NCBI GenBank assembly: GCA_030645495.1
Contig: JAUSLV010000018.1
Span: 62,001 to 126,000, forward strand
DNA length: 64,000 nucleotides
Reading direction: 5' to 3'
Source of the DNA: Actinomycetota bacterium
GTDB taxonomy: Bacteria > Actinomycetota > Acidimicrobiia > Acidimicrobiales > Ilumatobacteraceae
Under the pieces are notes generated by a model. It made no database searches, was not told the DNA's origin, and worked only from the letters and a program-made list of their open reading frames with translations. The position numbers were made by a program, and so were the translations under genes. The number at the start of each line of letters is the position of its first letter. The stretch's first letter is position 1. Shown here piece after piece: positions 43,532-52,180 of the stretch.

Positions 43532-44383
43532 TCAGTACGAGTAGAAGCCCTGCTTGGTCTTGCGGCCCAGCTGGCCGGCGGCAACCATGCGGCGCAGCGT
43601 GGGCATCGCTGCGTAGTTGGGGTCGCGGAACTCGGCGTACAGGGCGTCGAGGATCGCCAGCGACGTGTCGAGGCCCACCAGGTCGAGCAGCGCGAACGGG
43701 CCCATCGGGAAGTTGCAGCCGCCCTTCATCGCGGTGTCGATGCTGGCCATCGAGGCGGTGCCCTGCTCGAGCATCCGCACCGCGTTGTTGAGGTAAGGGA
43801 ACAGCAGCGCGTTGACGATGAAGCCGGCGCGATCCTTCACCTCGACGCCGTCCTTGCCACAGCGGGCAGCGAACGCCAGCGCAGCCGCCACGGTCTCATC
43901 CGACGCGGTGATCGGGCGCACCACCTCGACCAGCTTCATCATCGGCGCGGGGTTGAAGAAGTGGATGCCGCACACCTTGTCGGGGCGCTGCGTCACCATC
44001 GCCATCTCCACCACCGGCAGCGTGCTGGTGTTGGTGGCGAGGATGCCGCCGGGCTTCACGATCTGCTCGAGCTCGACGAACAGCGCCTTCTTGATCGCCA
44101 GATCCTCCACCACCGACTCGATCACCAAGTCGCAGTCGGCCAACGCGCCCAGGTGATCCGTGGCGGTGATGCGCGCCAGCACGGCAGAGCGCTCCTCCTC
44201 GGTGGCCTTGCCACGCTCGATCGCCTTGGCGAACCCCTTGTCGATCGACGCCACCATCGCGTTCGCCGCGGCCAGCGACCGCGACCGCACGACCACGTCG
44301 TACCCGGCGCGGGCGGCTACCTCCGCCAACCCCGCGCCCATGATGCCCGAACCGAGAATGCCTACACGCTGGATGTCGCTCAT
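43532..44383 (-). CDS. 3-hydroxybutyryl-CoA dehydrogenase
   Basis: A 283-residue NAD(P)-dependent 3-hydroxyacyl-CoA dehydrogenase. The dinucleotide fold is GILGSGIMGAG near the N-terminus. The catalytic His and Asn lie in CGIHFFNPAP, and the C-terminal helical domain has GPFALLDLVGLD. It interconverts acetoacetyl-CoA and 3-hydroxybutyryl-CoA or related acyl chains. TATTCT lies eight bases before ATG 44383, so it is probably leaderless. Confidence 0.93.
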   Translation of the reverse strand: MSDIQRVGILGSGIMGAGLAEVAARAGYDVVVRSRSLAAANAMVASIDKGFAKAIERGKATEEERSAVLARITATDHLGALADCDLVIESVVEDLAIKKALFVELEQIVKPGGILATNTSTLPVVEMAMVTQRPDKVCGIHFFNPAPMMKLVEVVRPITASDETVAAALAFAARCGKDGVEVKDRAGFIVNALLFPYLNNAVRMLEQGTASMASIDTAMKGGCNFPMGPFALLDLVGLDTSLAILDALYAEFRDPNYAAMPTLRRMVAAGQLGRKTKQGFYSY

Positions 44384-44427
44384 GGAGCGCGAGAATAGCT
44401 ACCCGCGAGTAACTTCACCGAACCGTG

Positions 44428-44433
44428 TACCTT
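44428..44433 (+). promoter_or_regulatory. -10 hexamer TACCTT, leaderless HD-domain gene
   Basis: TACCTT ends seven bases before ATG 44441. The divergent TATTCT for the dehydrogenase gene lies at 44397-44392. Confidence 0.55.
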
Positions 44434-44440
44434 CGCCGTC

Positions 44441-45058
44441 ATGGACGTGAATCCCGACGCGATCAACCCCGATGTCGCGGCGACGCTGGCCTTCTTCATG
44501 GAGGCCGACCGGCTGAAGGGTGTCGAGCGGCGCAACTGGCTGGCCGACGGCTCGCGCCGCGAGAACACCGCCGAACACTCGTGGCACCTGGGCATCGCGG
44601 CAATGATCATGGCCCCGTTCGCCACCGAGGCGTTCGACCTGGGCACCGCGGTGTGCATGGCGTTGGTGCACGACATCGTGGAGATCGACGCCGGCGACAC
44701 GTTCGCCTACGACCAGGGCGACGACCTGGCCAGCAAGGAAGCACGTGAGCAGGCCGCGGCCGACCGGCTGTTCGGCCTGCTGCCGGCGGCCATGGGCCAG
44801 CGCTTCCGCGACCTGTGGGACGAGTACGAGCGCGGCGACACGCCCGAGGCCCGCTACGTGATGGCCGTGGACCGCATGGCCCCGATGCTGCTGAACCTGG
44901 CCGAGGGCGGCAGCACGTGGCGCGAGCACGGCATCACCCGCCAGCGGGTGATCGACCGCAACGGCCCGCACGTGCAGCCCGCGCTGCCTCAGGTGTGGGC
45001 GGCCGCGCTCGCCCAACTGAACGCGGCAACCGCGGCCGGCGGCGTGGAGCGCGACTGA
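44441..45058 (+). CDS. HD-domain phosphohydrolase (YfbR/HDDC2-like)
   Basis: A 205-residue HD-superfamily protein. Metal-binding residues are in NTAEHSWHLG (His), LVHDIVEIDAGD (His-Asp) and MAVDRMAPML (Asp). This is the YfbR/HDDC2 pattern, whose members dephosphorylate deoxynucleoside monophosphates. The chain is complete. The DUF2017 gene follows two bases after its stop, so the two share a transcript. Confidence 0.87.
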   Translation: MDVNPDAINPDVAATLAFFMEADRLKGVERRNWLADGSRRENTAEHSWHLGIAAMIMAPFATEAFDLGTAVCMALVHDIVEIDAGDTFAYDQGDDLASKEAREQAAADRLFGLLPAAMGQRFRDLWDEYERGDTPEARYVMAVDRMAPMLLNLAEGGSTWREHGITRQRVIDRNGPHVQPALPQVWAAALAQLNAATAAGGVERD

Positions 45059-45060
45059 CC

Positions 45061-45555
45061 ATGGCTCGGCGCAAGGCCTTCCGCCCAGTCATCGAACGCA
45101 CCCCCACGGGCTATGTGGTGAACCTCGATCGCGAGGAGGTCGATCTCATTGTTCGGCTGCTGGCGGAGATGCGCGAGCTGATCATGGCCAACGATCCGCA
45201 GCACGACGCGCTGATGCGTCGCCTGTTCCCGCCCGCCTACCACCTGGCCGACGACGCGGAAGCGGAAGCCGAGTACCAGCGGCTGATGCGCGACGACTTG
45301 GTGGCCTCGCGCCTGGCCTCGATCAACCAGGCGGAGACGCTGCTGGCCGGCCGCGCGCCGATGAACGACGAGGCGATGCAGTCGTTCCTGCAGTCGCTGA
45401 ACGGGGTGCGGCTGGTGCTGGGCACGCTGCTCGACGTGGGCGAGACGGAAGACGCCGAAGGGATCGCCGACGACGACCCGATGGTGGGCGAGTACCACCT
45501 CTACCACTTCTTCTCGTACCTGCTGGAAGCCTCGCTGCAGGCCCTCAGCGAGTAG
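45061..45555 (+). CDS. DUF2017 protein
   Basis: A 164-residue all-helical protein matching DUF2017, an actinomycete family often found near clpS. Features include TGYVVNLDREEVDLIVRLLAEMREL near the start, the RRLFPPAY segment and NGVRLVLGTLLDV near the end. Function is unknown. No clpS gene is present here. Its last 11 bases overlap the convergent DegV gene. Confidence 0.82.
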   Translation: MARRKAFRPVIERTPTGYVVNLDREEVDLIVRLLAEMRELIMANDPQHDALMRRLFPPAYHLADDAEAEAEYQRLMRDDLVASRLASINQAETLLAGRAPMNDEAMQSFLQSLNGVRLVLGTLLDVGETEDAEGIADDDPMVGEYHLYHFFSYLLEASLQALSE

Positions 45556-46342
45556 GGAACATGAAGCAGCCGGCGCCGCCCGGGCCGCTGAAGGCCCCCA
45601 CGCTGGCGCCGACCCGGAAGCGCACCACCTCGAGCACGTTGGCCGCCTCGCTGACCGCCGCCTGCAACGCCTCGGCGATGCCCTCCGACGCCTCGTTGCT
45701 GTGCCCCACGCCCACCCGCAGGTTGTCGCCCCACGCGATCGTGCGCGTGGCCATCGTGTGCACCGCGGCCAGTAGCGACTCGGCATGGCCCACCGTGTCG
45801 ATCGAGCCGGGCTTCCAGCTCAACAGGTCGATCCCGGCCGCCTGATCGCGGCCGGGCGAGTCGATGACGAACACGTTCCCGATGGATGGTGCGAGGCGCT
45901 CGGCGACGGCCGCCGCTTCTTCCAGCGACGCGCCCGCGGCGATCGCCGAGGCGGCCTGCCACACGCAGCACGACACACCGAACCCGGCCGTGCCCGTGTC
46001 GACCACGCGCACCGGCACACCGAGGCCACGCGCCGCCAGCCGAGCCGAGTTGACGGTGGCCGAGGCCTGCGAGCACACGTGGATCGAGAGGATCGCGGTG
46101 CAGCCGCGAGCCAACAGATCGTCGTAGGCGGCGGCGAACTGGCCGGCGCTGGGAGCGTGCGCGCGCACCACCGGGCACCGCTCACCGTCGTACGCGGCGT
46201 AGAACCCGGTGGCATCGAGGTCGAGGCCCTCGAGATGGTCGACGTCGTCGACCGTGATGGTGAGTGGCACCACCTCCACCCCGAACCGCTCGACGAGGTG
46301 GAGCGGGATCAGTGAGTTCGAGTCGGTGCACAGACCGATCAC
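45545..46342 (-). CDS. DegV-family fatty-acid-binding protein
   Basis: A 265-residue DegV protein. The opening IGLCTDSNSLIPLHL, FGVEVVPLTITVDD and the RAHAPSAGQFAAAYDDLL region follow the family order. GTG 46342 was picked so that the chain begins right before the family start; the frame is open further upstream. DegV proteins bind a fatty acid and, in firmicutes, serve the FakA/FakB kinase. No FakA gene is in the window. Confidence 0.85.
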   Translation of the reverse strand: MIGLCTDSNSLIPLHLVERFGVEVVPLTITVDDVDHLEGLDLDATGFYAAYDGERCPVVRAHAPSAGQFAAAYDDLLARGCTAILSIHVCSQASATVNSARLAARGLGVPVRVVDTGTAGFGVSCCVWQAASAIAAGASLEEAAAVAERLAPSIGNVFVIDSPGRDQAAGIDLLSWKPGSIDTVGHAESLLAAVHTMATRTIAWGDNLRVGVGHSNEASEGIAEALQAAVSEAANVLEVVRFRVGASVGAFSGPGGAGCFMFPTR

Positions 46343-46452
46343 GAGGCCGCCCGGGGATTCATGGGAGCCGACCGTAACCAGTGCGGGTGAGCGCCAGGTT
46401 TCGATCGCGAGTCGAAGCGTTGAATTTGTGTGTCGACCCGACGAAAGCCTCG

Positions 46453-46878
46453 TTATTTGCCCAGTTCCGCCAACCACGCGGGCAAGCGCACCGGCCGACC
46501 CTGCGCGGTCACGCACCCGTGCACCGTCACCGCCGTCGCCCGCACCTCGCCCGCCACCGTGAGCAGGTAGCCCATCTGGAACGTGGTGCGCGTGGCCCCA
46601 CCGAAGTGCACGTGCACGGTCACCAGGTCGTCGAACCGCAACGGCTGGCGATAGCGCACCGCGGCCTCCAGCACGGCGATGTCGAACCCCTCGTCACGCA
46701 AGCTGCTGTACGGGTGGTCGATCGCCCGCAGGTACTCGACACGGGCCTCCTCCAGGTACGGGAGGTACCTGGAATGGTGCACGATGCCCATCGCATCGGT
46801 CTCGGAGAACCGCACCCGGATCGTGTGCGAGTACGGGTACGAAGCGGGATCGAGCGAGGGCTCCAGGTTCATGCGCAC
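46453..46878 (-). CDS. acyl-CoA thioesterase, 4HBT hotdog family
   Basis: A 141-residue hotdog-fold thioesterase. The 4HBT active-site segment (RVRFSETDAMGIVHHSRYLPYLEEAR) contains the catalytic Asp and the helix that follows. It would hydrolyse an acyl-CoA. GTG 46878 lies seven bases after TACGGT; ATG 46872, two codons later, is an alternative. The length is normal for the family. Confidence 0.88.
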   Translation of the reverse strand: MRMNLEPSLDPASYPYSHTIRVRFSETDAMGIVHHSRYLPYLEEARVEYLRAIDHPYSSLRDEGFDIAVLEAAVRYRQPLRFDDLVTVHVHFGGATRTTFQMGYLLTVAGEVRATAVTVHGCVTAQGRPVRLPAWLAELGK

Positions 46879-46999
46879 GCTCGGCACCGTACCGCCCAGG
46901 GCCGACGCCGGGTCCGCTCGGCGGCGAGACGGGATTCGGCTGGCGCGAAACCCTGGCTGCGCTGATATCGTTTCGACGCTCTCAACCGGAGGACACCTA

Positions 47000-47075
47000 G
47001 CCCCCATCGTCTAGTGGCCTAGGACACCACCCTCTCAAGGTGGCGGCACGGGTTCGAATCCCGTTGGGGCTGCCA
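47000..47075 (+). tRNA. tRNA-Glu(CTC)
   Basis: A 76-nt tRNA with CCA encoded (47073-47075). The anticodon stem is CCACC/GGTGG with loop CTCTCAA (anticodon CTC), and the T-arm is ACGGG-TTCGAAT-CCCGT. The acceptor is irregular: GCCCCCA against TGGGGCT leaves a C-C pair at 2:71 and a G-T pair at 1:72. Including A46999 repairs the end but leaves an extra C. Confidence 0.85.
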
Positions 47076-47168
47076 AGTACTCCCAGGTCAGAGCCACTCC
47101 CTCATTCTGAGGCGGGTGGCTCGCTGGTTTCACCCCCGGTGCCAACCGATATCAACCTGCCGCGATAG

Positions 47169-47192
47169 TATCACTTCTGGCCGTAAGTGATA
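47169..47192. promoter_or_regulatory. palindromic operator upstream of the Fic gene
   Basis: TATCACTT (47169-47176) and AAGTGATA (47185-47192) are perfect inverted arms with eight bases between them. GATATCA, part of the same sequence family, also occurs at about 47149-47155. The site sits just upstream of the GGGAGGA ribosome-binding site. Confidence 0.7.
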
Positions 47193-47208
47193 TCAGGGAG
47201 GAGTGCTG

Positions 47209-48405
47209 GTGAACGATCGCGTGGCCTGGCCGCCCGTCGACTTCGAAGCCTGCGACTGGCACAGCCGTGACGACGTGCCGGCGTCACGCGAGGCTCGCCT
47301 GCTTGCTCGCAAGTCGTACCAGGCTGCGATCCCGCCGGCGATCGCCGACGTGCAGGTCACCCTGCCGGCCGCCGTGCTGGCCGCCGCAGAGGACGCGAGC
47401 ACGGAGATCGCCCGCTTCGACACCGAGGCCGGGGCCGAGATCGCACCCTTCAGTGCGATCCTGCTTCGTTCGGAATCCGCTGCGTCGTCGAAGATCGAGA
47501 ACCTCACCGCCTCCGCCCGCGCGATCGCCGAAGCCGAGCTCGGCCACGGAAGCCGCAACGCAGTCCTGATCGTCGCCAACGAACGGGCGATGAGCGCTGC
47601 GATCTCGCTCGCCGACCGGCTCGACGGGCCTGCGATCCTCAACATGCACGACGCGCTCCTGCGCGGCAGCGCTCCGGCGATCGCCGGACGGTGGCGTGAC
47701 CAGCAAGTGTGGATCGGCGGCGGCGACTACAGCCCACACGCGGCTCAGTTCGTCCCCCCGCACCACGGCCGGGTGCCGGCTGCGGTCGACGACCTGATCC
47801 GGTTCATCGCCCGCACCGACATTCCGACCCTCGCCCATGCGGCGATCACCCACGCCCAGTTCGAGACGATTCACCCGTTTCCGGATGGCAATGGCCGTGT
47901 CGGCCGGGCGCTCGTCCATGCCCAGCTGCGCCGCGCTCGACTCACCCGACACATCACCGTCCCCGTCTCAGCCGGCTTGCTGACCGACATCGACGCCTAC
48001 TTCACCGCACTGGGCGCATACCGTGACGGCGATCCGGTCCCGATCGTCGAACGATTCGCCGACGCTACGTTCGCTGCGCTCGCCAACGGCCGGCAGCTCG
48101 TCGCTGACCTGGACCGTGTGCGTGCCGACTGGGGCCAACGGGTGAAGGCCCGACGCGACGCGGCTGCATGGAGGGTCGCCGAGATCGTGATGCGGCAGCC
48201 GGTGGTCAACGCCCCGGCGCTGACCCGCGAGCTGGGCATCCCGCAGACGAATGTGTACCGGGCGCTCCAACCGCTCGTCGACGCTGGTGTACTCGTCGAG
48301 TTCACGAACAACAAACGCGACCGGTTGTGGCGCGCCCCGGACGTGCTCGAGGCCCTCGACGCGTTCGCCGCCCGCACCGGCCGCCGCCAGCGGCCGGGGC
48401 GCTGA
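47209..48405 (+). CDS. Fic-family AMP-transferase with N-terminal inhibitory motif
   Basis: A 398-residue class II-type Fic protein. The inhibitory motif Ser93-x3-Glu97-Asn98 (SSKIEN) precedes the Fic core HPFPDGNGRVGR (catalytic His222). A C-terminal winged helix follows (NAPALTRELGIPQTNVYRALQPLVDAGVLVEF). Fic enzymes transfer AMP from ATP to target hydroxyls; the inhibitory Glu keeps this in check. GTG 47209 is seven bases after GGGAGGA. The winged helix and the upstream palindrome suggest autoregulation. Confidence 0.93.
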   Translation: MNDRVAWPPVDFEACDWHSRDDVPASREARLLARKSYQAAIPPAIADVQVTLPAAVLAAAEDASTEIARFDTEAGAEIAPFSAILLRSESAASSKIENLTASARAIAEAELGHGSRNAVLIVANERAMSAAISLADRLDGPAILNMHDALLRGSAPAIAGRWRDQQVWIGGGDYSPHAAQFVPPHHGRVPAAVDDLIRFIARTDIPTLAHAAITHAQFETIHPFPDGNGRVGRALVHAQLRRARLTRHITVPVSAGLLTDIDAYFTALGAYRDGDPVPIVERFADATFAALANGRQLVADLDRVRADWGQRVKARRDAAAWRVAEIVMRQPVVNAPALTRELGIPQTNVYRALQPLVDAGVLVEFTNNKRDRLWRAPDVLEALDAFAARTGRRQRPGR

Positions 48406-48452
48406 TGCTCGCACGAGCGGTCGCCGTCGCTGGGCCAGAGATACGCATCGGC

Positions 48453-49652
48453 TCAGAGCTCGTGTTCGGCGAGTTCGCGGAACTCGTCGGGCACGCTGCG
48501 CATCGGCGACAACGCCACGCCCGCGTAGCCGACCGCGGCGCGGCCGAACCGCTGGCGCACGGCGTCGAGGCTGTGGTCGACGGCCCAGCGGGCGGAGTCG
48601 GTGTTGGGGCCCAGCAGCTGCAATTGCAGCGCGGGCTGATCGACCAGCTTGCTGACGGAGATGGCGAGCAGCGAGATCTGGTGTTCGTCGACGTGGGTGG
48701 GCGACGCGTCGGCCAGAGCCTGGCGCACGAGGGCCAGCGCCATCTCGGTGAGCGTGAGGTTGGTGGCGATCGGGTCGGCGGTGGTGCGCGAGCGGGTGAC
48801 GGCGCGCATGGACGCGAACCGCACGCGCACGGTGACCGTGCGGCCGGCACGCTGTTTGGCCCGCAACCGACCGGCCACGCGGTCGGCGAGATGGCCGAGC
48901 ACGGAGGTGAGCAGCTCGTCGGTGGGGAAGCGGCGCCCGAACGCCGACTGCGCGCCCACCGAGCCGGCACGGGGGTTGGCCCGCACACGGCGGGTGTCGT
49001 CGGTGGGAGCGGTGGCCAGCGGATGCCACGGCGAATCGGCCAGCTGGCCGATGGTGTGGATACCGCGGTCGGCCAACTGCTGGCGCGTGACCGGGCCGAT
49101 GCCCCAGATCAGCCCGACCGGCAAGGGGTCGAGGAACTCGCGCTCGTGTTCGGGGTCGATCAGCACCATGCCGTCGGGCTTGGCCACCTGCGAGGCGATC
49201 TTGGCCAGGCTCTTGGTGCGCGCCACGCCGACTGACACGGGCAGGCCGACCTGCTCGCGCACCCGGGCGCGGAGCTGTTGAGCGATCGCCGGCGGTGGGC
49301 CGAACAGGTGGATCGACCCGCTGACGTCGAGGAACGCCTCGTCGATCGAGATGCGCTGCACGGCGGGCGTGAAGTCGGCGAACACCGCCATCACCTCGTC
49401 GGCCAGGCGCTGGTACTCGGAGAAGTGGCCGTGCACGAACGTGAGGCCGGGGCACAGTTGGCGGGCGCGGACGCCCGACATGCCACCCTGCACGCCGTAC
49501 CGCTTGGCCTCGTACGAGGCCGCCAGCACCACCCCGCCCCCGACGGCGATCGGCCGCCCGCGCAACTGCGGATCGAGCAGCTGTTCGACCGACGCGTAGA
49601 ACGCATCGAGATCGGCATGCAAGATGAAAGGAACGCCAGCGAGCGGGGCCAC
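48453..49652 (-). CDS. dinB: DNA polymerase IV (Y-family translesion polymerase)
   Basis: A 399-residue Y-family polymerase. Catalytic acidic residues are in FILHADLDAFYASVEQ and ISIDEAFLDVSG, with SYEAKRYGVQGGM in between; the helix-hairpin-helix and little-finger domains follow. It copies past damaged bases. GTG 49652 lies six bases after TACACT (49664-49659), a leaderless arrangement. A C-terminal beta-clamp-binding motif was not obvious. Confidence 0.95.
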   Translation of the reverse strand: MAPLAGVPFILHADLDAFYASVEQLLDPQLRGRPIAVGGGVVLAASYEAKRYGVQGGMSGVRARQLCPGLTFVHGHFSEYQRLADEVMAVFADFTPAVQRISIDEAFLDVSGSIHLFGPPPAIAQQLRARVREQVGLPVSVGVARTKSLAKIASQVAKPDGMVLIDPEHEREFLDPLPVGLIWGIGPVTRQQLADRGIHTIGQLADSPWHPLATAPTDDTRRVRANPRAGSVGAQSAFGRRFPTDELLTSVLGHLADRVAGRLRAKQRAGRTVTVRVRFASMRAVTRSRTTADPIATNLTLTEMALALVRQALADASPTHVDEHQISLLAISVSKLVDQPALQLQLLGPNTDSARWAVDHSLDAVRQRFGRAAVGYAGVALSPMRSVPDEFRELAEHEL

Positions 49653-49708
49653 GACAGCAGTGTAGGCGAACACCTGTTCGGCCTCAAGAGGGGCGGGTGG
49701 CACACCCC

Positions 49709-52180
49709 TCAGTTGTCGAGCGGCCACCTCTCCGGGCTCATCGGGTCGGTGCGCCGGCTGGGGTGGTGGGTGGTGTTCAGCCAGGCGATGAACTGGTCGA
49801 GCGGCACCGGACGGCAGATGCCGAACCCCTGGGCCACGTCGCAGGAGAAGCCACGCAAGCGGGTGAGCACCTCGTCGGTCTCGACTCCCTCGGCAACCAC
49901 TTGCATGCCCAAGTTGTGGCCGAGCTCGATGATCGAACGCACGATCACCTCGTCCTGCTCGTCGAACAGCACCTGCGCGACGAAGCTGTGGTCGATCTTC
50001 AGCTCGCTCACGGGCAGGTGTCGCAGGTAGCTCAGCGACGAGTAGCCGGTGCCGAAGTCGTCGACCGACAGGCGCACGCCGTAGCCGTTGAGCCGGTCGA
50101 TCGTAGCCCGCGCGCGAGGCGCGTCGATCAGGAGCGACGATTCGGTGATCTCGAGCGTCAACAGCGTGGGGTCCACGTCGCGACGTTCGAGCTGGCGCAT
50201 CACCCGTTCGGGCAACAGATCGTCGAGCAGGTCGTGCGTGGAGAGGTTGACCGCCAGGCCCAGGTGGTGGCCCAACGATCGCAGGCGCTGCAGTTGGGTG
50301 ACCGCCACGTCGAGCACATGGTCGGTCATCTGCTTGATCAGCCCGGTCTCCTCGGCGACGTGCACGAAGTCGTCGGGCGACACCCAGCCGCGATTGGGGT
50401 GAGCCCAGCGGGCGAGCGCCTCCACCCCGATCACTACGCCACTGGCGATGTCGAGCTTGGGCTGCAGGAACACCTGCAGGTCGCCGTCCTCGAGCGCGTT
50501 GCGCAGATCGCCCAGCATCGCCAGCCGCGCCGGCGTGCGACGATCGATGTCGTCGCGGTAGTGCTCGAAACCGGTGTGCCGATTCTTGGCCGTGTACATC
50601 GCGATGTCGGCGCGACGCAGCAGGCTGCTGGCGTCGACCGCCGGCGGGGTGGCAGGCGCGACACCGATGCTCATCGTCACCACCACCTCGACGCCGTCGA
50701 TGGTGAACGGCTGGCGGATCTCGCTCACCAACCGTTTGGCCAGCTCGTTCACCCCGGCGATGTCGCGCATGGCCAGCAGGGCGAACTCGTCGCCGGCGAG
50801 GCGGGCCAGCAGGTCGCCGGGACCGATCGTGTTGCTGAGCCGCTGCGCGAAGGTGACGAGCACCGCGTCGCCGGCGTGGTGGCCCAAGGTGTCGTTGACC
50901 TCTTTGAAGCGGTCGAGATCCATCAACATGATCACGGGCTGAACTTCGTCGCTGATCGGGTGGTGACGCAGCGCCGCGTTGACCAGTCGCTCGAACTGGC
51001 TGCGATTGGGCAGGCCGGTCAGCGCGTCGTGGCGAGCCTCGAAGTCGATCTGTTGGTGCAAGGTGGCCTTGCGCACGTTGGGCGTGAACTGCTCGGCCAG
51101 CGTGGCGAGCCGCACTTCGTCGGTGGGGCGGAAGCGCATCTGGGCGCCTTCGCGACCGGCGGCGACGATCAGCCCCACGATTCCCTCGCCGTCGCGAACG
51201 GCGATGGCCAATGCGCCCGTGATGCCAGGTGGCTCGACGGCCGTCGAGGTGGCGAACACCGCGGCCCACAGCGGGTCGTCGGATGCGTGCGGCAGCGCGG
51301 GAAGCGGCTCGCCGATGTCGTGTCGCACGGGCTCGTCATGCTCGGTGAAGACCACGATGCCGACGCGGCCCACACGCAGCAGCGAGGCCACCTCCGATGC
51401 AGCAGCCAGTACGACTTCGCCGAGGTCGAGCGAGCGGCCCACGCGGCCCACGAAGCCATGGAGGTCGGTGAGGTCGCGGAACCGCTGCTCGAGGTTGCCA
51501 CGGCTGCGCATGATGCCCCAGACGGCCACGAGCGGGATCAGCGACATCAACACCAGCCACGGGTCGATCATCGCCGGTGCCACCACAGTGGCGGCGACGA
51601 CGGCGTTCATCGGAGCGACCCACGACGACACACGTAGCTCGCCCATCGCGCGCTTGCGGAAGCTGCCCTCCACGAAGCTGATCACCGCCGACACCATCAG
51701 TGAGCCGATGATCGTGGCCAACCCGGTGGCGGGGATCAGGGCCAGCAGCGTGACGGCCTGTGAGCCGTTGCCGAGCTCGACCACGAAGCGGGCCACCGCG
51801 TAGGCGACCACGGTTTCCGCGGCGAACAGCGTGGCGTTGAACACCAGCTTGTACCACTTGCTGCGGCGCGCGTAGGCAATCGCAATCATGCTGCCCACCA
51901 CGCGGGCGCCAATCGCCGGCCCGGGCGCGAGATACAGCAAGGCGAACGCTGTGGGTACCTCCGAGAGCGAGAAGGAGATGGCCTCGCGACGGAACTCGAG
52001 GTGGAAGACGGTGCGTTCGGCCACGGCGAACGCGAACGCGACGAGCGGCACCACCCACCAGCGGGTGGGCTCGAGACTGTCACCGAAGTGAGGAACGCCG
52101 AGGGCACCCACCGCGGTGAGGATCGTCAGGGCGGCAGCGAGCGCGAGAACGCGGACGACCACTCGGCGGTCGCTCGTCAC
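49709..52180 (-). CDS. membrane GGDEF/EAL c-di-GMP signalling protein
   Basis: An 823-residue protein read from GTG 52180, which overlaps the protease stop (GTGA). About eight membrane segments (to residue ~225) and a GAF-like region precede the GGDEF and EAL domains. The cyclase motif reads AGDEF (Ala462). The EAL domain keeps every catalytic element: VEALARW, VNLS, ITES, DDFGTGYSS, LKID and AEGVET. It is therefore probably an active phosphodiesterase, in contrast to the 2431-4467 protein. Confidence 0.93.
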   Translation of the reverse strand: MTSDRRVVVRVLALAAALTILTAVGALGVPHFGDSLEPTRWWVVPLVAFAFAVAERTVFHLEFRREAISFSLSEVPTAFALLYLAPGPAIGARVVGSMIAIAYARRSKWYKLVFNATLFAAETVVAYAVARFVVELGNGSQAVTLLALIPATGLATIIGSLMVSAVISFVEGSFRKRAMGELRVSSWVAPMNAVVAATVVAPAMIDPWLVLMSLIPLVAVWGIMRSRGNLEQRFRDLTDLHGFVGRVGRSLDLGEVVLAAASEVASLLRVGRVGIVVFTEHDEPVRHDIGEPLPALPHASDDPLWAAVFATSTAVEPPGITGALAIAVRDGEGIVGLIVAAGREGAQMRFRPTDEVRLATLAEQFTPNVRKATLHQQIDFEARHDALTGLPNRSQFERLVNAALRHHPISDEVQPVIMLMDLDRFKEVNDTLGHHAGDAVLVTFAQRLSNTIGPGDLLARLAGDEFALLAMRDIAGVNELAKRLVSEIRQPFTIDGVEVVVTMSIGVAPATPPAVDASSLLRRADIAMYTAKNRHTGFEHYRDDIDRRTPARLAMLGDLRNALEDGDLQVFLQPKLDIASGVVIGVEALARWAHPNRGWVSPDDFVHVAEETGLIKQMTDHVLDVAVTQLQRLRSLGHHLGLAVNLSTHDLLDDLLPERVMRQLERRDVDPTLLTLEITESSLLIDAPRARATIDRLNGYGVRLSVDDFGTGYSSLSYLRHLPVSELKIDHSFVAQVLFDEQDEVIVRSIIELGHNLGMQVVAEGVETDEVLTRLRGFSCDVAQGFGICRPVPLDQFIAWLNTTHHPSRRTDPMSPERWPLDN

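Noticed and set aside
46342-46516. N-terminal extension of the DegV protein
   Set aside because: The extra 58 residues do not match the family and no ribosome-binding site supports the upstream start.
47209-48405. Fic/Doc toxin-antitoxin pair
   Set aside because: No small antitoxin gene is adjacent, and the inhibitory motif is within the protein itself.
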